The notes: generated by a model not told the origin, from the letters alone. Positions 47,035-55,928 are shown, numbered from the stretch's first letter. The stretch is 64,000 nt of DNA from Chloroflexota bacterium (GCA_013152435.1 JAADGJ010000028.1:1-64000); one strand, 5' to 3'. Numbers and translations are program-made.

Positions 47035-47063
47035 ATTATACCAGTAGGCATAAGGAACGCCAA
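47035..47063 (-). promoter_or_regulatory. Extended -10 promoter for the unknown operon
   Basis: On the minus strand: TTGGCG (47058-47063), 17 bases, TATAAT (47035-47040) with TGG just upstream of the -10 box. The start codon lies about 95 bases further. Confidence 0.75.
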
Positions 47064-47104
47064 ATTGCATGAGCGATCAGGGGGATCTCCCCGTCCCAAC
47101 GGCC

Positions 47105-48022
47105 TCACACCGTCTGGTGCTGGGTCAGCATGACCCCGCCAAGGACGAGGGCAGCCCCCAACGCCGTCATCCAGGTGAATGGCTCGCCGAGGAACACCAC
47201 GGCCAGGAAGGTGGAGATAATGGGGATCAGGAAGAGGTAAGTGCCCGCCCGGGACGCGTCGCTCTGCTCCAACACCTTCCACCACCATAAATTCGCCAGG
47301 GCGCTACTGCCGAATCCCAGGACCCAGAGGGCTCCCTGCGCTCGCACGGAGATGGGCCATGTCCACCCCTCCCACATCGCCAATGGGAGCAGGAACACAG
47401 CCCCGAACAGGGCGGCCAACCCCGTCACGACGGCGGGTGAGTACTGGGCCACCACCCGCTTTCCGTAGACGGAGTACACCGCGGCACATAACGCCGCCAG
47501 CACCGTCAGGCCATCGCCCAGCCAGGATCGTCCCCCAAGGGCCAAACGCCCTCCCTGAAGGCTGACCAGGGACACGCCAACGAAGGAGACGACGATGCCG
47601 AGGACGGCATGTCGCTCCAGGCGCTCTCCCAGCCACCACACCCCCAGGATCGCGATGAAGATGGAGGTCACGTTGATGACCAATCCCACATTCACCGCCG
47701 TGGAGAACCGGAGGCCGAAATTCTGCAACACGTAAAACAGACAGATGCCGACCAGCCCCAGCCAGGCGAACGCCCGCCAGCGTTCGTGCAACGCCCTCCG
47801 CACCTCGGAGGTATATCCCATCAGGGGCAGATAGAGGGCGAAGACGAGGACGGCCAGAGACCATCGGCCGAAGGCGACGGCGAAGGGGCCCAACTCCTCC
47901 AACGCCACCTTGGTCAGCACGAAGCTCGCCCCCCACAAGGTGCACACCAGCAGGGCCAGCGCGTACACACGGAACCGAGGCCAGGACATCACGCGGGCGA
48001 TCATGGGCCTGCCTGCCATCAC
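47105..48022 (-). CDS. EamA-family (DMT superfamily) transporter
   Basis: 305 residues, ten spans in two EamA repeats: CTLWGASFVLTKVALEELGP in the first and LGFGSSALANLWWWKVLEQ with LIPIISTFLAVVFLGEPFTW in the second. It belongs to the RhaT/YdcZ-like metabolite exporter group; the substrate is unknown. It starts with GTG (or the next ATG) overlapping the end of smc by 4 bases, so it is cotranscribed with smc. Confidence 0.88.
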   Translation of the reverse strand: MMAGRPMIARVMSWPRFRVYALALLVCTLWGASFVLTKVALEELGPFAVAFGRWSLAVLVFALYLPLMGYTSEVRRALHERWRAFAWLGLVGICLFYVLQNFGLRFSTAVNVGLVINVTSIFIAILGVWWLGERLERHAVLGIVVSFVGVSLVSLQGGRLALGGRSWLGDGLTVLAALCAAVYSVYGKRVVAQYSPAVVTGLAALFGAVFLLPLAMWEGWTWPISVRAQGALWVLGFGSSALANLWWWKVLEQSDASRAGTYLFLIPIISTFLAVVFLGEPFTWMTALGAALVLGGVMLTQHQTV

Positions 48023-51000
48023 GCGACCTCGGGGATGTCCTTCATGCTCAACGACAGGACCTGCGAGACCCCATCGGCCCCCATGGAGATCCCGTAGATC
48101 GTGTCCGCCACCTCGACCGTCCCCCGATTGTGCGTGATGACGATGAACTGCGTGCGATCGGACAGCGCCTTGAGCGTCTCCCGGAAGCGATGAATGTTGG
48201 CCTCGTCCAGGGCCGCATCCACCTCATCCAGGATACAGAAGGGAGGCGGGTTCACCTCCAGCAGCGCGAAGATCAATGCCGCAGCGGTCAGCGCACGCTC
48301 GCCACCGGACAGGAGCGCCAGGGACTGTGCCCGCTTCCCCGGAAGCCGGGCGATGATCTCAACCCCCGTCTCGTTGACGTTGTCCGGATCGGTAAGCTCC
48401 AGCCGGGCCGTGCCTCCGCCGAACAGCCGGGTGAAATGCTCGCGGAACCGCTTCGCCACCTGCTCAAAAGTCTGCCGGAAGTCGCGTTCCATGAGCTCAT
48501 CCAGCTCGGCGATCGCCTGCTCCAGCGTCGCCACCGCCTCCTTGAGGTCGGCCAACTGCGTCGAGAGGAACGCATGGCGTTCCAACATCTCCTCGTACTC
48601 CGCCGGGGCGTTGGGGTTCACGTTCCCCAACCGGCTGAGCTGCGTGCGCAACCGCCGGATATCCCGCTCCAACCCCTCCGGCAGCGCGGAGACCGCCGGC
48701 AGGGATTCCACCAGCGGATGTAGCGGCAGGGGCGGCTGATCCACAGCGCCCGCGCCGGGCTCCAACTCCACAAGCTCGATCTCCCGCCGCAACCGCTCCA
48801 CCTCATCCCGGGCCCTCTCCAGGGCCAGTTGCACTCGGTGGTGGTGATCCTCATCCTGACGCACCAGCCGGCGAAGGAGCGCCTCACGCTCCTCCTCGCT
48901 CGCCTGTTCGGCCGCCAGCCGATCCGCCTCCGCCTGAGCGGGCTCGATCTGCCCCGCCAGCCGATCGATCTCGGCCTGCAACGCCGCCACCGAGCGCTCC
49001 AGACCCTCCACCTCGGCGGCGAGCTGCTGACGTTCGGCCATCAGGTCGGCCAGGCGCTGCTCCCGTGCACGCCATTCGGCCTCGACCTGCGCCAACGCCT
49101 CACGGGCGCTCCGCAACAGCGCCTCCTGGGAGCGCAATTCGGCCTCCGCCGTCGCAGCCGCCGCCTGGGCCGCCGCCGCCCGAGCGGCCACCTCGCTATC
49201 CGCCAACGCCTGCAGGGATGCCTCCGCCTCCGCCAGCGCCTGCGCCCGAACGGCCCGATCCGCCTCCAGGTCGGTCAGGGCTTTGCGGAGCTGCGCCATC
49301 CGCTGCCCAGACCGATCGATCTCCTGCTCCGCCTGGGCGGACAATGACCGATACCACTCTAACGACTGACGCGCCCGATCCAGCGCGCGCTGTTGCTCCT
49401 GCAACTGGCGCTGCAGCGCCGCCCGTTCATCCGAGATCGCCCCGATGGCCCGCTCGAGGGAACGGACGTCGGCCTCCGCCTGCTGATACGCCTCCTGCCA
49501 GCGCTCGACGCGCCGCTGAGCCTCCGCAACCGCCTGCTCCGCCTTCTTAATCTGCTGGGGCAGCGTCTGACGTTCGCGCTCTCGGGCCAGCATCCCGCCG
49601 TCGCGTCGCTCCGTCCGACTCCCGCCGGTCACGCTGCCACCCGGCCGGACGAGATCCCCCTCCAGGGTGACCACCTGCGCTCCCGTTTCCAGGCGGGCGA
49701 ACACCCGCCTGGCGGCCGGGAGATCCTCCACGACGATGATGCGGCCCAACAACAGCCGTACCACGGCATCCAGGCGGGGATCGGCCGACACCAGCTCCGC
49801 TGCCACGCCCAGCACACCCGGCATGCGCGGCGCCCGAACCGGACGCGACGGCCGCAAGTTGTCCAGCGGCAGAAATGTCGCGCGCCCTCCCCGCACCCGC
49901 TTCAGATAAGCGATCGCCGCCTCGGCGTCATCCCAGCGCTCGACCACCACATCCTGAAGACGCCCTCCCAGGGCCGTCTCGATCGCCACCTCCAGCTCGG
50001 AGGGCACGTGCAGCAGTTCGGCCACCGTGCCTACGACGCCGGACAGCTCCCGACGGGAGCCTCGTGCGGCCTGAAGCACGCGACGCACGCCGGCGTACAG
50101 CCCGGCCCCCTCCTCATGCAGCCGGTCCAACAGGTCCAAACGCGTCCGAAGCTGATCCAGACGGCGCCGGGCGTCCGCCAGGGCAACGGAGGCCTGCTGC
50201 TCCTCACGTCTCGCCCGGTCTGCCGCGTCCCGGGCGGCCTCCAGCGCCTCACGCCGCTCCGACAGCCGCCGGGCACACTCCGCCAACGCAGCCTCGGAGG
50301 CCTTCACGTCCTCTTCCAGGCGAGCAGCCTCCTCCTCGGCCCGGGCCAGCTTCCCGGCCAGCTCCGCACGCTCCTGAGCAGCGCTCCGGTCCCGTTCCTC
50401 TAACTCGGCGATGCGGCGACGCGTCTCCTCAATGGCGGCATCCACCCGCACCAGGGCGGCCTGGGCCCGCTCTAGCTCCTGACGTCGGAGGCGACGTTCC
50501 TGCTCCTCGGCCTCCGCCATCCGCCGGGCCTCCTCGGCTGCCCGTGCCGCCTCCTCCGCCTTCGCCCGCGCTTGCAGCACGGCCTCCTGCGCCGCCTGAA
50601 CCTGCTGGGATCGCGCCTCCATGCGCTGACGCAGCCCCTCCACTTCCCGCGTCAGCTCCTCCGCCCGCAACCCCAGCAGACGGTACCGCTCGCCGCTCAC
50701 GGCCAGTCGACGCTGCACTTGCTCGGCCTGGCGATGCAGTGCGCTGCTCTCCTGATGCCAATTCCCCAATCGGTCACGCAGCTCCGTCTGCCGCCGACGC
50801 AGCTCCACGATGTGCGCCTCGACCGCCGAGAGGGCCTTCTGGCGTTCGGCTAGGGACGCAGCGGCCCGCTCCGCCTCCTCCTGGGCCTCCTCAAGCCGCC
50901 GCACCGCCCGGTGCCACTGATAGCCGTACCAAACCCGCAGCGCCGCCTCCAGGTCGGCGGACACCTGGCGCCACTCCGCGGCGCGCTGCGCCTGCCGCTC

Positions 51001-51615
51001 TAGCGATCGCAGCCGTGGCGCCATCTCGTTCAGGATGTCCTGCACCCGGACGAGGTTCGCCTGCGTCTCCTCCAGGCGACGCAACGCCTCATCCCGCTTG
51101 GCCTGATGCACCGCGATGCCGGCCGCCTCCTCGAACAGCGAACGGCGCTCCTCCGGCCGCAACGCCAGCGCCTGATCGACCAACCCCTGGCCGACCACGG
51201 TGTACGTGCGCCGGGCCAGCCCGGAGTCGCCCAGCAGGTCCTGGATGTCCCGAAGGCGGACCCGGCTATCGTTCAGCCGATACTCGTTCTCCCCCGACCG
51301 ATAGGCGCGCCGGGTGATAGAGACCTCGGAGAAGTCCACCGGCAGCCAGCCATCGGCGTTGTCCAAAACCAGCGTGACCTGGGCCATCCCCAGACGCGCC
51401 CTCTGCCGGGTCCCGGCGAAGATCATGTCCTCCGTCCGGCGAGCGCGCAGCAGCCGATACGACTGCTCGCCCAGCACCCAGCGCACCGCGTCGGCCAGAT
51501 TGGATTTCCCGCTCCCATTCGGCCCCACGATCGCCGTGATGCCGGAATCGAAGACGAACTCCGTGCGCGAGGCGAAGGTTTTGAAGCCCTGCAGCGTCAG
51601 TCGTTTAAGCCGCAT
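48019..51615 (-). CDS. smc: Chromosome segregation protein SMC
   Basis: 1198 residues, the usual SMC length. The N-terminal head has KRLTLQGFKTFASRTEFVF and the Walker A ITAIVGPNGSGKSNLADAV. Two long coiled coils (rich in Glu/Arg/Ala) flank the hinge near residues 505-660 (GVVGTVAELLHVPSELEVAI ... VTGGSRTERRDGG). The C-terminal head has the ABC signature LLSGGERALTAAALIFALLE and Walker B PPFCILDEVDAALDEAN. It folds and separates the chromosome with ScpA/ScpB, which are not in this window. The ATG is that of MRLKRLTL; upstream in-frame sequence is not family-like. A near-consensus promoter lies 72 bases upstream. Confidence 0.98.
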   Translation of the reverse strand: MRLKRLTLQGFKTFASRTEFVFDSGITAIVGPNGSGKSNLADAVRWVLGEQSYRLLRARRTEDMIFAGTRQRARLGMAQVTLVLDNADGWLPVDFSEVSITRRAYRSGENEYRLNDSRVRLRDIQDLLGDSGLARRTYTVVGQGLVDQALALRPEERRSLFEEAAGIAVHQAKRDEALRRLEETQANLVRVQDILNEMAPRLRSLERQAQRAAEWRQVSADLEAALRVWYGYQWHRAVRRLEEAQEEAERAAASLAERQKALSAVEAHIVELRRRQTELRDRLGNWHQESSALHRQAEQVQRRLAVSGERYRLLGLRAEELTREVEGLRQRMEARSQQVQAAQEAVLQARAKAEEAARAAEEARRMAEAEEQERRLRRQELERAQAALVRVDAAIEETRRRIAELEERDRSAAQERAELAGKLARAEEEAARLEEDVKASEAALAECARRLSERREALEAARDAADRARREEQQASVALADARRRLDQLRTRLDLLDRLHEEGAGLYAGVRRVLQAARGSRRELSGVVGTVAELLHVPSELEVAIETALGGRLQDVVVERWDDAEAAIAYLKRVRGGRATFLPLDNLRPSRPVRAPRMPGVLGVAAELVSADPRLDAVVRLLLGRIIVVEDLPAARRVFARLETGAQVVTLEGDLVRPGGSVTGGSRTERRDGGMLARERERQTLPQQIKKAEQAVAEAQRRVERWQEAYQQAEADVRSLERAIGAISDERAALQRQLQEQQRALDRARQSLEWYRSLSAQAEQEIDRSGQRMAQLRKALTDLEADRAVRAQALAEAEASLQALADSEVAARAAAAQAAAATAEAELRSQEALLRSAREALAQVEAEWRAREQRLADLMAERQQLAAEVEGLERSVAALQAEIDRLAGQIEPAQAEADRLAAEQASEEEREALLRRLVRQDEDHHHRVQLALERARDEVERLRREIELVELEPGAGAVDQPPLPLHPLVESLPAVSALPEGLERDIRRLRTQLSRLGNVNPNAPAEYEEMLERHAFLSTQLADLKEAVATLEQAIAELDELMERDFRQTFEQVAKRFREHFTRLFGGGTARLELTDPDNVNETGVEIIARLPGKRAQSLALLSGGERALTAAALIFALLEVNPPPFCILDEVDAALDEANIHRFRETLKALSDRTQFIVITHNRGTVEVADTIYGISMGADGVSQVLSLSMKDIPEVA

Positions 51616-51686
51616 ATGCGCCCACACATCGACCCGGAATACCCACCTGATCTCTCCACGCAAAGCGCATTTTCAAACCAGCGAAG

Positions 51687-51716
51687 AGTATACACCGGCT
51701 AGATTGCGCCTGTCAA
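51687..51716 (-). promoter_or_regulatory. Sigma70 promoter for smc
   Basis: On the minus strand: TTGACA (51711-51716), 18 bases, TATACT (51687-51692) with TG immediately upstream. Confidence 0.8.
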
Positions 51717-51836
51717 CATGAAAATCCTATAATGTTAGTACAGCGATACCTCACACGGAAACGGCTCCCAGCCCGGGGAACCAGGCTTGGGAGCCGAACG
51801 GAAGCACGCCGCAAGGGACGGCGATCCCGTCCCCGC

Positions 51837-53747
51837 TCACTCCTGCGCCAATGCCATCAACGCCCCATAGCGCAGCCCGCGGGAGCTGATCACCATCTGT
51901 TCGACCTCCAGCACCTCCATCAGCGTGGCGAAGATGGCGGCGCCGGCCACGATGACATCCGCACGGGCGGACGGCAACCCCGGCACCCGGCGTCGCTCCG
52001 CCCGAGGCATGCGCGCCAGCTGATCCAACAGGGTGTTCACGCGCGGCGCGGAGAGCACATACCCGTGGACCTCGCCCACCGAGCCACCCGTCTCCACCAA
52101 GTCGATGGCCGCCAGCGTGCGGGCCGTGCCCCCCGTCGCGACGACGGTGCGTCCCTCCACCGAGGCCGGGTTAAGCACCGCCGAGAGCACATCACGCACG
52201 AAGGAGCGCAGCTGGGCAAGCTCCTCCTCCGAAACCGGGTCGGAGGCCAGGAAACGCTCGGTCAGCCGGGCGCCGCCCAGGTCCAGGCCCAAACGGGCGT
52301 CGATCCCCTCCGGGCCGCCCAGCACCACCTCCATGCTCCCGCCGCCGACGTCTACGGCCATAAGCTGGCGCCCCGCCAGCATCTCATCCTCGACAATGCC
52401 CCGGAACGTCAGCTCGGCCTCCTGATCTCCGGTGAGCGAGCGCACCTCCACGCCCGTCATCTCCTGGACGCGAGCGACGAACTCAGCTCCGTTCTCCGCC
52501 GCACGCACGGCGCTGCTGGTAAAGGCCACCAGGCGCTCGATCCCATCTCGGGAGGACTCCAAAGCGAACTCCGAGATCGCGGCCAGAGTGCGCTCGATGG
52601 CCGCCGGGGCCAGTCGGCCGGACTGCCCTACCCCCTCTCCCAACAGGGTAATGCGCTCCTCGTCCTTGATCACCTGCTCGATCCGGCCATCCCGGAGCGC
52701 GGCCGCCAAAAGCTGCACGGAGTTGGTGCCGATGTCGATCACGGCCAGCCGCCGGGGCGGGGCTTCGACCATCATCTGCCGGGCCAGCACGGCCGCTCCC
52801 AACACCACGGCATCGTCGCCCAGCTGGGCGCGCACGATCTTGACCCCCTCCATGGCGTTGGGCATAGCGTACTTCTGCGCCACCTTGCGCACACGATCCA
52901 ACCACTTATCGTCCAGAGCCTCGATCACGCCGCCGCCCAGGATGATCACCTCCGGCCCCAGCAGGTTGACGATATTGGCCACGCCGATGCCCAGGCTCTT
53001 CATCGCCCGCTTCAACACGGAGATGGTCAGCTTGTCCCCGCGAGCCACCGCCTTCGCCAGCACGCCGCTGGTGATGCGGCTCAGGTCGCCCTTGGCGAGG
53101 TCGGGCAATATGCTCTTCTCCCCGCTTTCAATGGCCTCCCTCAGATCACGGACGATAGCCGTGCGGCTGGCCAGGGCCTCCAGACAGCCACGGCGCCCGC
53201 AGCCACAGCGGGGGCCGCCGATCCGGATCACCATATGTCCCACCTCGCCCGCGCTGCCATTGCGACCGCGATGCAGGTGTCCATTGATGATGATCCCGCC
53301 GCCGATGCCGGTGCCGACGAAGATGCCCACCACATCCCGGGCGCCGCGGCCCGCCCCCAACGCGTGCTCTGCCAACGTGCCCATGTTCACATCGTTCTCC
53401 AGGTACACGGCAAGCCGTTGCCGCAAGGCAGCGGCCAGCGGCACATCCCGCCAACGCAGATTCGGGGCGAAGCGCACCACGCCCGCCTCGGCATCCAAAA
53501 CGCCCGGCGCGGCGATCCCCACAGCGCCGATGTCCTGCAAGGTCAGCCCGGCCTCCTTCACAGCCGTCCGGGCCGCATCGGCGATACGAGCGATGACCGC
53601 CTCCGCCTGGCGATGCGCCTGGGTGCGCACCTTGGCTCGGGAGAGGATCTTCCCCTCCGCATCCACCACAGCCGCCAGGATCTTGGTCCCGCCCAGGTCC
53701 ACCCCGACCACGTGGCGGGCCTCCGAACTCGATCGATTTGCTGTCAC
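51837..53747 (-). CDS. ROK-family sugar kinase fused to Ppx/GppA phosphatase
   Basis: 636 residues from a GTG behind GGAGGGGAG. The first half (about residues 12-325) is a full ROK kinase: VVGVDLGGTKILAAVVD, LENDVNMGTLAEH, GIFVGTGIGGGIIING, and the zinc motif GPRCGCGRRGCLEALAS. The second half (about 333-636) is a full Ppx/GppA-like domain: LAVIDIGTNSVQLLAAALR, RSLTGDQEAELTFRGIV, LMAVDVGGGSMEVVLGG and ATGGTARTLAAI. Both belong to the ASKHA fold. One chain could couple sugar phosphorylation with polyphosphate or ppGpp hydrolysis. It is the last gene of an operon with two thymidylate-kinase-like genes. The join is clean with no frameshift. Confidence 0.93.
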   Translation of the reverse strand: MTANRSSSEARHVVGVDLGGTKILAAVVDAEGKILSRAKVRTQAHRQAEAVIARIADAARTAVKEAGLTLQDIGAVGIAAPGVLDAEAGVVRFAPNLRWRDVPLAAALRQRLAVYLENDVNMGTLAEHALGAGRGARDVVGIFVGTGIGGGIIINGHLHRGRNGSAGEVGHMVIRIGGPRCGCGRRGCLEALASRTAIVRDLREAIESGEKSILPDLAKGDLSRITSGVLAKAVARGDKLTISVLKRAMKSLGIGVANIVNLLGPEVIILGGGVIEALDDKWLDRVRKVAQKYAMPNAMEGVKIVRAQLGDDAVVLGAAVLARQMMVEAPPRRLAVIDIGTNSVQLLAAALRDGRIEQVIKDEERITLLGEGVGQSGRLAPAAIERTLAAISEFALESSRDGIERLVAFTSSAVRAAENGAEFVARVQEMTGVEVRSLTGDQEAELTFRGIVEDEMLAGRQLMAVDVGGGSMEVVLGGPEGIDARLGLDLGGARLTERFLASDPVSEEELAQLRSFVRDVLSAVLNPASVEGRTVVATGGTARTLAAIDLVETGGSVGEVHGYVLSAPRVNTLLDQLARMPRAERRRVPGLPSARADVIVAGAAIFATLMEVLEVEQMVISSRGLRYGALMALAQE

Positions 53748-53793
53748 ACTCCCCTCCTGCCCCCGAAAGCGCAGAGAAGCATCCCCGGATCTC

Positions 53794-54144
53794 CTATTCC
53801 CATGACGCCGCCTGCTCCGCCAGGGCATCCACCAGCGCCTCGAACCGCTTCAGATCACGTCGGCGCCCCTTCTCCGGCTTCACCCGCAGGCTACGGATCG
53901 CCTCCAGCATCGCGGTCAACGCCTCCACCCGAGCCTCCTTATCCAGATCCTCGCTCATCAGATCGGGTGAGGAGACCGCCTCCTGGACCTGCGTGATCCG
54001 TCCCTCCAGTCGCATCCGAAACATGGCTACGGACTCTCGCAGATCCGCCCGCACTTTGTCCAACTCGGCCACGAGTTCCCGGCGCAGCCGCTCCTCGTCC
54101 ACCGAACGAGAGGACGAACCGCTCGCAACACGCTTTCTCGCCAT
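53794..54144 (-). CDS. Small helical protein of unknown function
   Basis: 116 residues, nearly all helix. A basic, serine-rich N-terminus (ARKRVASGSSSRSV) is followed by two charged helical regions (DEERLRRELVAELDKVRADL and EARVEALTAMLEAIRSLRVK), suggesting a coiled-coil adapter. It lies 4 bases after the second kinase-like gene and 46 before the ROK/Ppx start, clearly inside the operon. No family recognised. Confidence 0.7.
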   Translation of the reverse strand: MARKRVASGSSSRSVDEERLRRELVAELDKVRADLRESVAMFRMRLEGRITQVQEAVSSPDLMSEDLDKEARVEALTAMLEAIRSLRVKPEKGRRRDLKRFEALVDALAEQAASWE

Positions 54145-54148
54145 GACA

Positions 54149-54844
54149 CTACGCCTCTCCTAGCAGGGCCAATACCCGCGTCTGAAGATCCCGGGAGATA
54201 GCTCGAATGGACCGATTGCCGTTGATCACCTCGAAGCCATAGCGCTCCTGCAGCCGCCGGAACGCGACCCGCAACATCCGTTGATACTTGATGAAGGACT
54301 CGAAGATGTCACGGGACAGCCCGAGGTCCATCCCCGCCTCCCAATAGTCCAGCGTACCCGCCTTCTGGAAGTTCCGCTCCACCAGATTGCGAGGGCTCAC
54401 CTGAAGGAAGAAGACGGCATCCGGCACCAGGGCGATGCCGTACACCCCCTCCAGCCATTGCATATCCGCCCCCCGTACCAGGTCACGCGCCATCAGCGTG
54501 TAGATGTATCGGTCGGCCAGCACGATGAAGCCGGCCTTGAGGGCCGGGATGATGCGATTTTCCAACTGGTCGGCGAAGTCGGTGGCATAGAAGAGGCTAC
54601 GCGTGGTCGGGCTGAGCACATTCCCCTGCTTCGCCTCCTCCAGCTCTCGGCTGATCAGCGTTGACCGGCTGAGCCCGACGTTGTTCACCACCGCGTGGCC
54701 GCGTCGCTCCAACACCTCGGTCAGCAACGCGATCTGCGTGGAACGCCCGCTGCCATCCGCCCCTTCGATCACGATCAACTTCCCGATCAAGCTCTCCGGC
54801 GTGACGCCGGGGATCCCCTCACCGTAAAACGCGTTCATCGTCAT
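54149..54844 (-). CDS. Thymidylate kinase-like protein, atypical Walker A
   Basis: 231 residues. The P-loop LIVIEGADGSGRSTQIALL aligns with dTMP kinases, but the lysine of GxxGxGK is an arginine here (GSGRST). The canonical REPGGT substrate loop is replaced by NVGLSRSTLISREL. AGFIVLADRYIYTLMARDLV keeps the DR motif, and the block WEAGMDLGLSRDIFESF is shared with its neighbour but not with standard Tmk. It is therefore unlikely to be the housekeeping dTMP kinase, and its activity may be altered or lost. It overlaps the upstream paralogue by 4 bases (ATGA). Confidence 0.8.
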   Translation of the reverse strand: MTMNAFYGEGIPGVTPESLIGKLIVIEGADGSGRSTQIALLTEVLERRGHAVVNNVGLSRSTLISRELEEAKQGNVLSPTTRSLFYATDFADQLENRIIPALKAGFIVLADRYIYTLMARDLVRGADMQWLEGVYGIALVPDAVFFLQVSPRNLVERNFQKAGTLDYWEAGMDLGLSRDIFESFIKYQRMLRVAFRRLQERYGFEVINGNRSIRAISRDLQTRVLALLGEA

Positions 54845-55527
54845 CGGCGCGTCCTCCACCGGAAGCGGGCCAAATCGATCTTCTCCTCCACCACCTGCCG
54901 CACTTCCTCCTGCTGTTCCTCGATGGGCCGGGCCGCATCGATCACCGTGAAGTCGAACTTCTCCACCATGCTCAGGTACTGTGCCTGCACCCGGTCCTGG
55001 AAGAGCTTAAAGCTCTCCACCGGATCCGGGGAAAGCCCCAGGTCCATACCCGCCTCGTGATATTTCAGCTTCGTGCGACTGCTCAGGATGCGGTGCACGG
55101 CCACATCCAGCGGCACATGGAAGAAGAAGGTGATATCCGGCTGCAAGGCGAAGCTGTACAGGTTCTGCACCCATGTCGGGGAACACCCCCGCGCCACATC
55201 CCGAGCCATGGCGGTGTAAATATATCGATCGGCCAGAACGATGAACCCCGCCTTCAGCAACGGCAGGATCTGGCGTTCGTATCGATCGGCGAAGTCGGTG
55301 CTGTGGATGAGGGAAAACGTGATGGGGGTCAGCAATTGCTTCTTCTTACCACGTCGCGTCGCACGACGCACCATCTGCGAGGAGTTCCACTCGGTGAAGA
55401 ACACCTTCAACCCTTGCAGTTCCAGCCAACGCCGCAACAGATAGATCTGCGTTGACTTCCCGCTGCCGTCCAGGCCCTCCACGGCGATCAGCCGGCCGGG
55501 CGGCCTAGCATCTCCCGTCACAACCAT
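54841..55527 (-). CDS. Thymidylate kinase-like protein
   Basis: 228 residues, ATG six bases after AAGGAG. The normal Walker A LIAVEGLDGSGKSTQIYLL is followed by TEWNSSQMVRRATRRGKKKQ where Tmk enzymes have the REPGGT loop, then FIVLADRYIYTAMARDV and HEAGMDLGLSPDPVESFKL. Both this and the next protein share these unusual blocks, so they are diverged duplicates within a separate clade of the Tmk fold. The substrate could be a nucleotide other than dTMP or an unrelated phosphate acceptor. It is the first gene of the operon; the leader contains a repeat hairpin. Confidence 0.82.
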   Translation of the reverse strand: MVVTGDARPPGRLIAVEGLDGSGKSTQIYLLRRWLELQGLKVFFTEWNSSQMVRRATRRGKKKQLLTPITFSLIHSTDFADRYERQILPLLKAGFIVLADRYIYTAMARDVARGCSPTWVQNLYSFALQPDITFFFHVPLDVAVHRILSSRTKLKYHEAGMDLGLSPDPVESFKLFQDRVQAQYLSMVEKFDFTVIDAARPIEEQQEEVRQVVEEKIDLARFRWRTRR

Positions 55528-55641
55528 AACGTGCTCCTTGCGAAAAGTATCACCCGCTGGGACCTCCGGACCAGGGGGGAGCCATCCCGCACGTCGGGTC
55601 CCATCCTCGCCACGAGAGGGTGGCCATCCACCATCCCCCTC

Positions 55642-55700
55642 AGAGCGTGTCTGAAAACTTACCGTGCAGAAACAACGGCTTTTCTCAGACACGCCCTCAG
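55642..55700 (-). repeat. Dispersed intergenic repeat, short inverted form
   Basis: AGAGCGTGTCTGA (55642-55654) and TCAGACACGCCCT (55685-55697) are opposed end motifs with only 30 bases between. The core is missing, so this looks like a deletion derivative or a minimal unit. It falls in the leader of the kinase-like operon. I see no gene in 55528-55928. Confidence 0.8.
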
Positions 55701-55709
55701 GTTACCGTC

Positions 55710-55715
55710 ATTATA
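55710..55715 (-). promoter_or_regulatory. -10 box of the kinase-like/ROK-Ppx operon
   Basis: TATAAT on the minus strand; the best -35 at 17 bases is a weak GTGTCA (55733-55738). Transcription would start just before the repeat hairpin, leaving a leader of about 175 bases. Confidence 0.5.
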
Positions 55716-55928
55716 GCAGATTTCAGGCAAAGTGACACAGCGGCGATGATTGCCAATGGAAAAAGCACTCCCCCGCCGAACCTCAGGCGGTGCAGATCGT
55801 GAGGACTACCCCTTGGTCCGGGCGGCGGGGAGGGCGAGGAGCCGGAGGCTTGCATAAACCCGCTGGATGAGGCACACTGAACACCACACCGGGCCTGCCT
55901 TTCCCGACGATCGCGTGGAGGTGCGACG

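Noticed and set aside
49875-51317. A 480-codon open frame on the plus strand across smc
   Set aside because: Proline/arginine-rich composition typical of an antisense shadow of a GC-rich coiled-coil gene; no ribosome site and no domain, while smc on the other strand is unambiguous.
51704-51733. Plus-strand promoter-like TTGCGC-18-TATAAT
   Set aside because: It points into the antisense of the ROK/Ppx gene with no plus-strand gene downstream; the near-consensus minus-strand promoter for smc overlaps it and explains the AT-rich stretch. An antisense RNA cannot be fully excluded.
54149-55527. Naming the two kinase-like genes tmk
   Set aside because: Both lack the REPGGT loop of dTMP kinases and one has an altered Walker A lysine, so the symbol would mislead.
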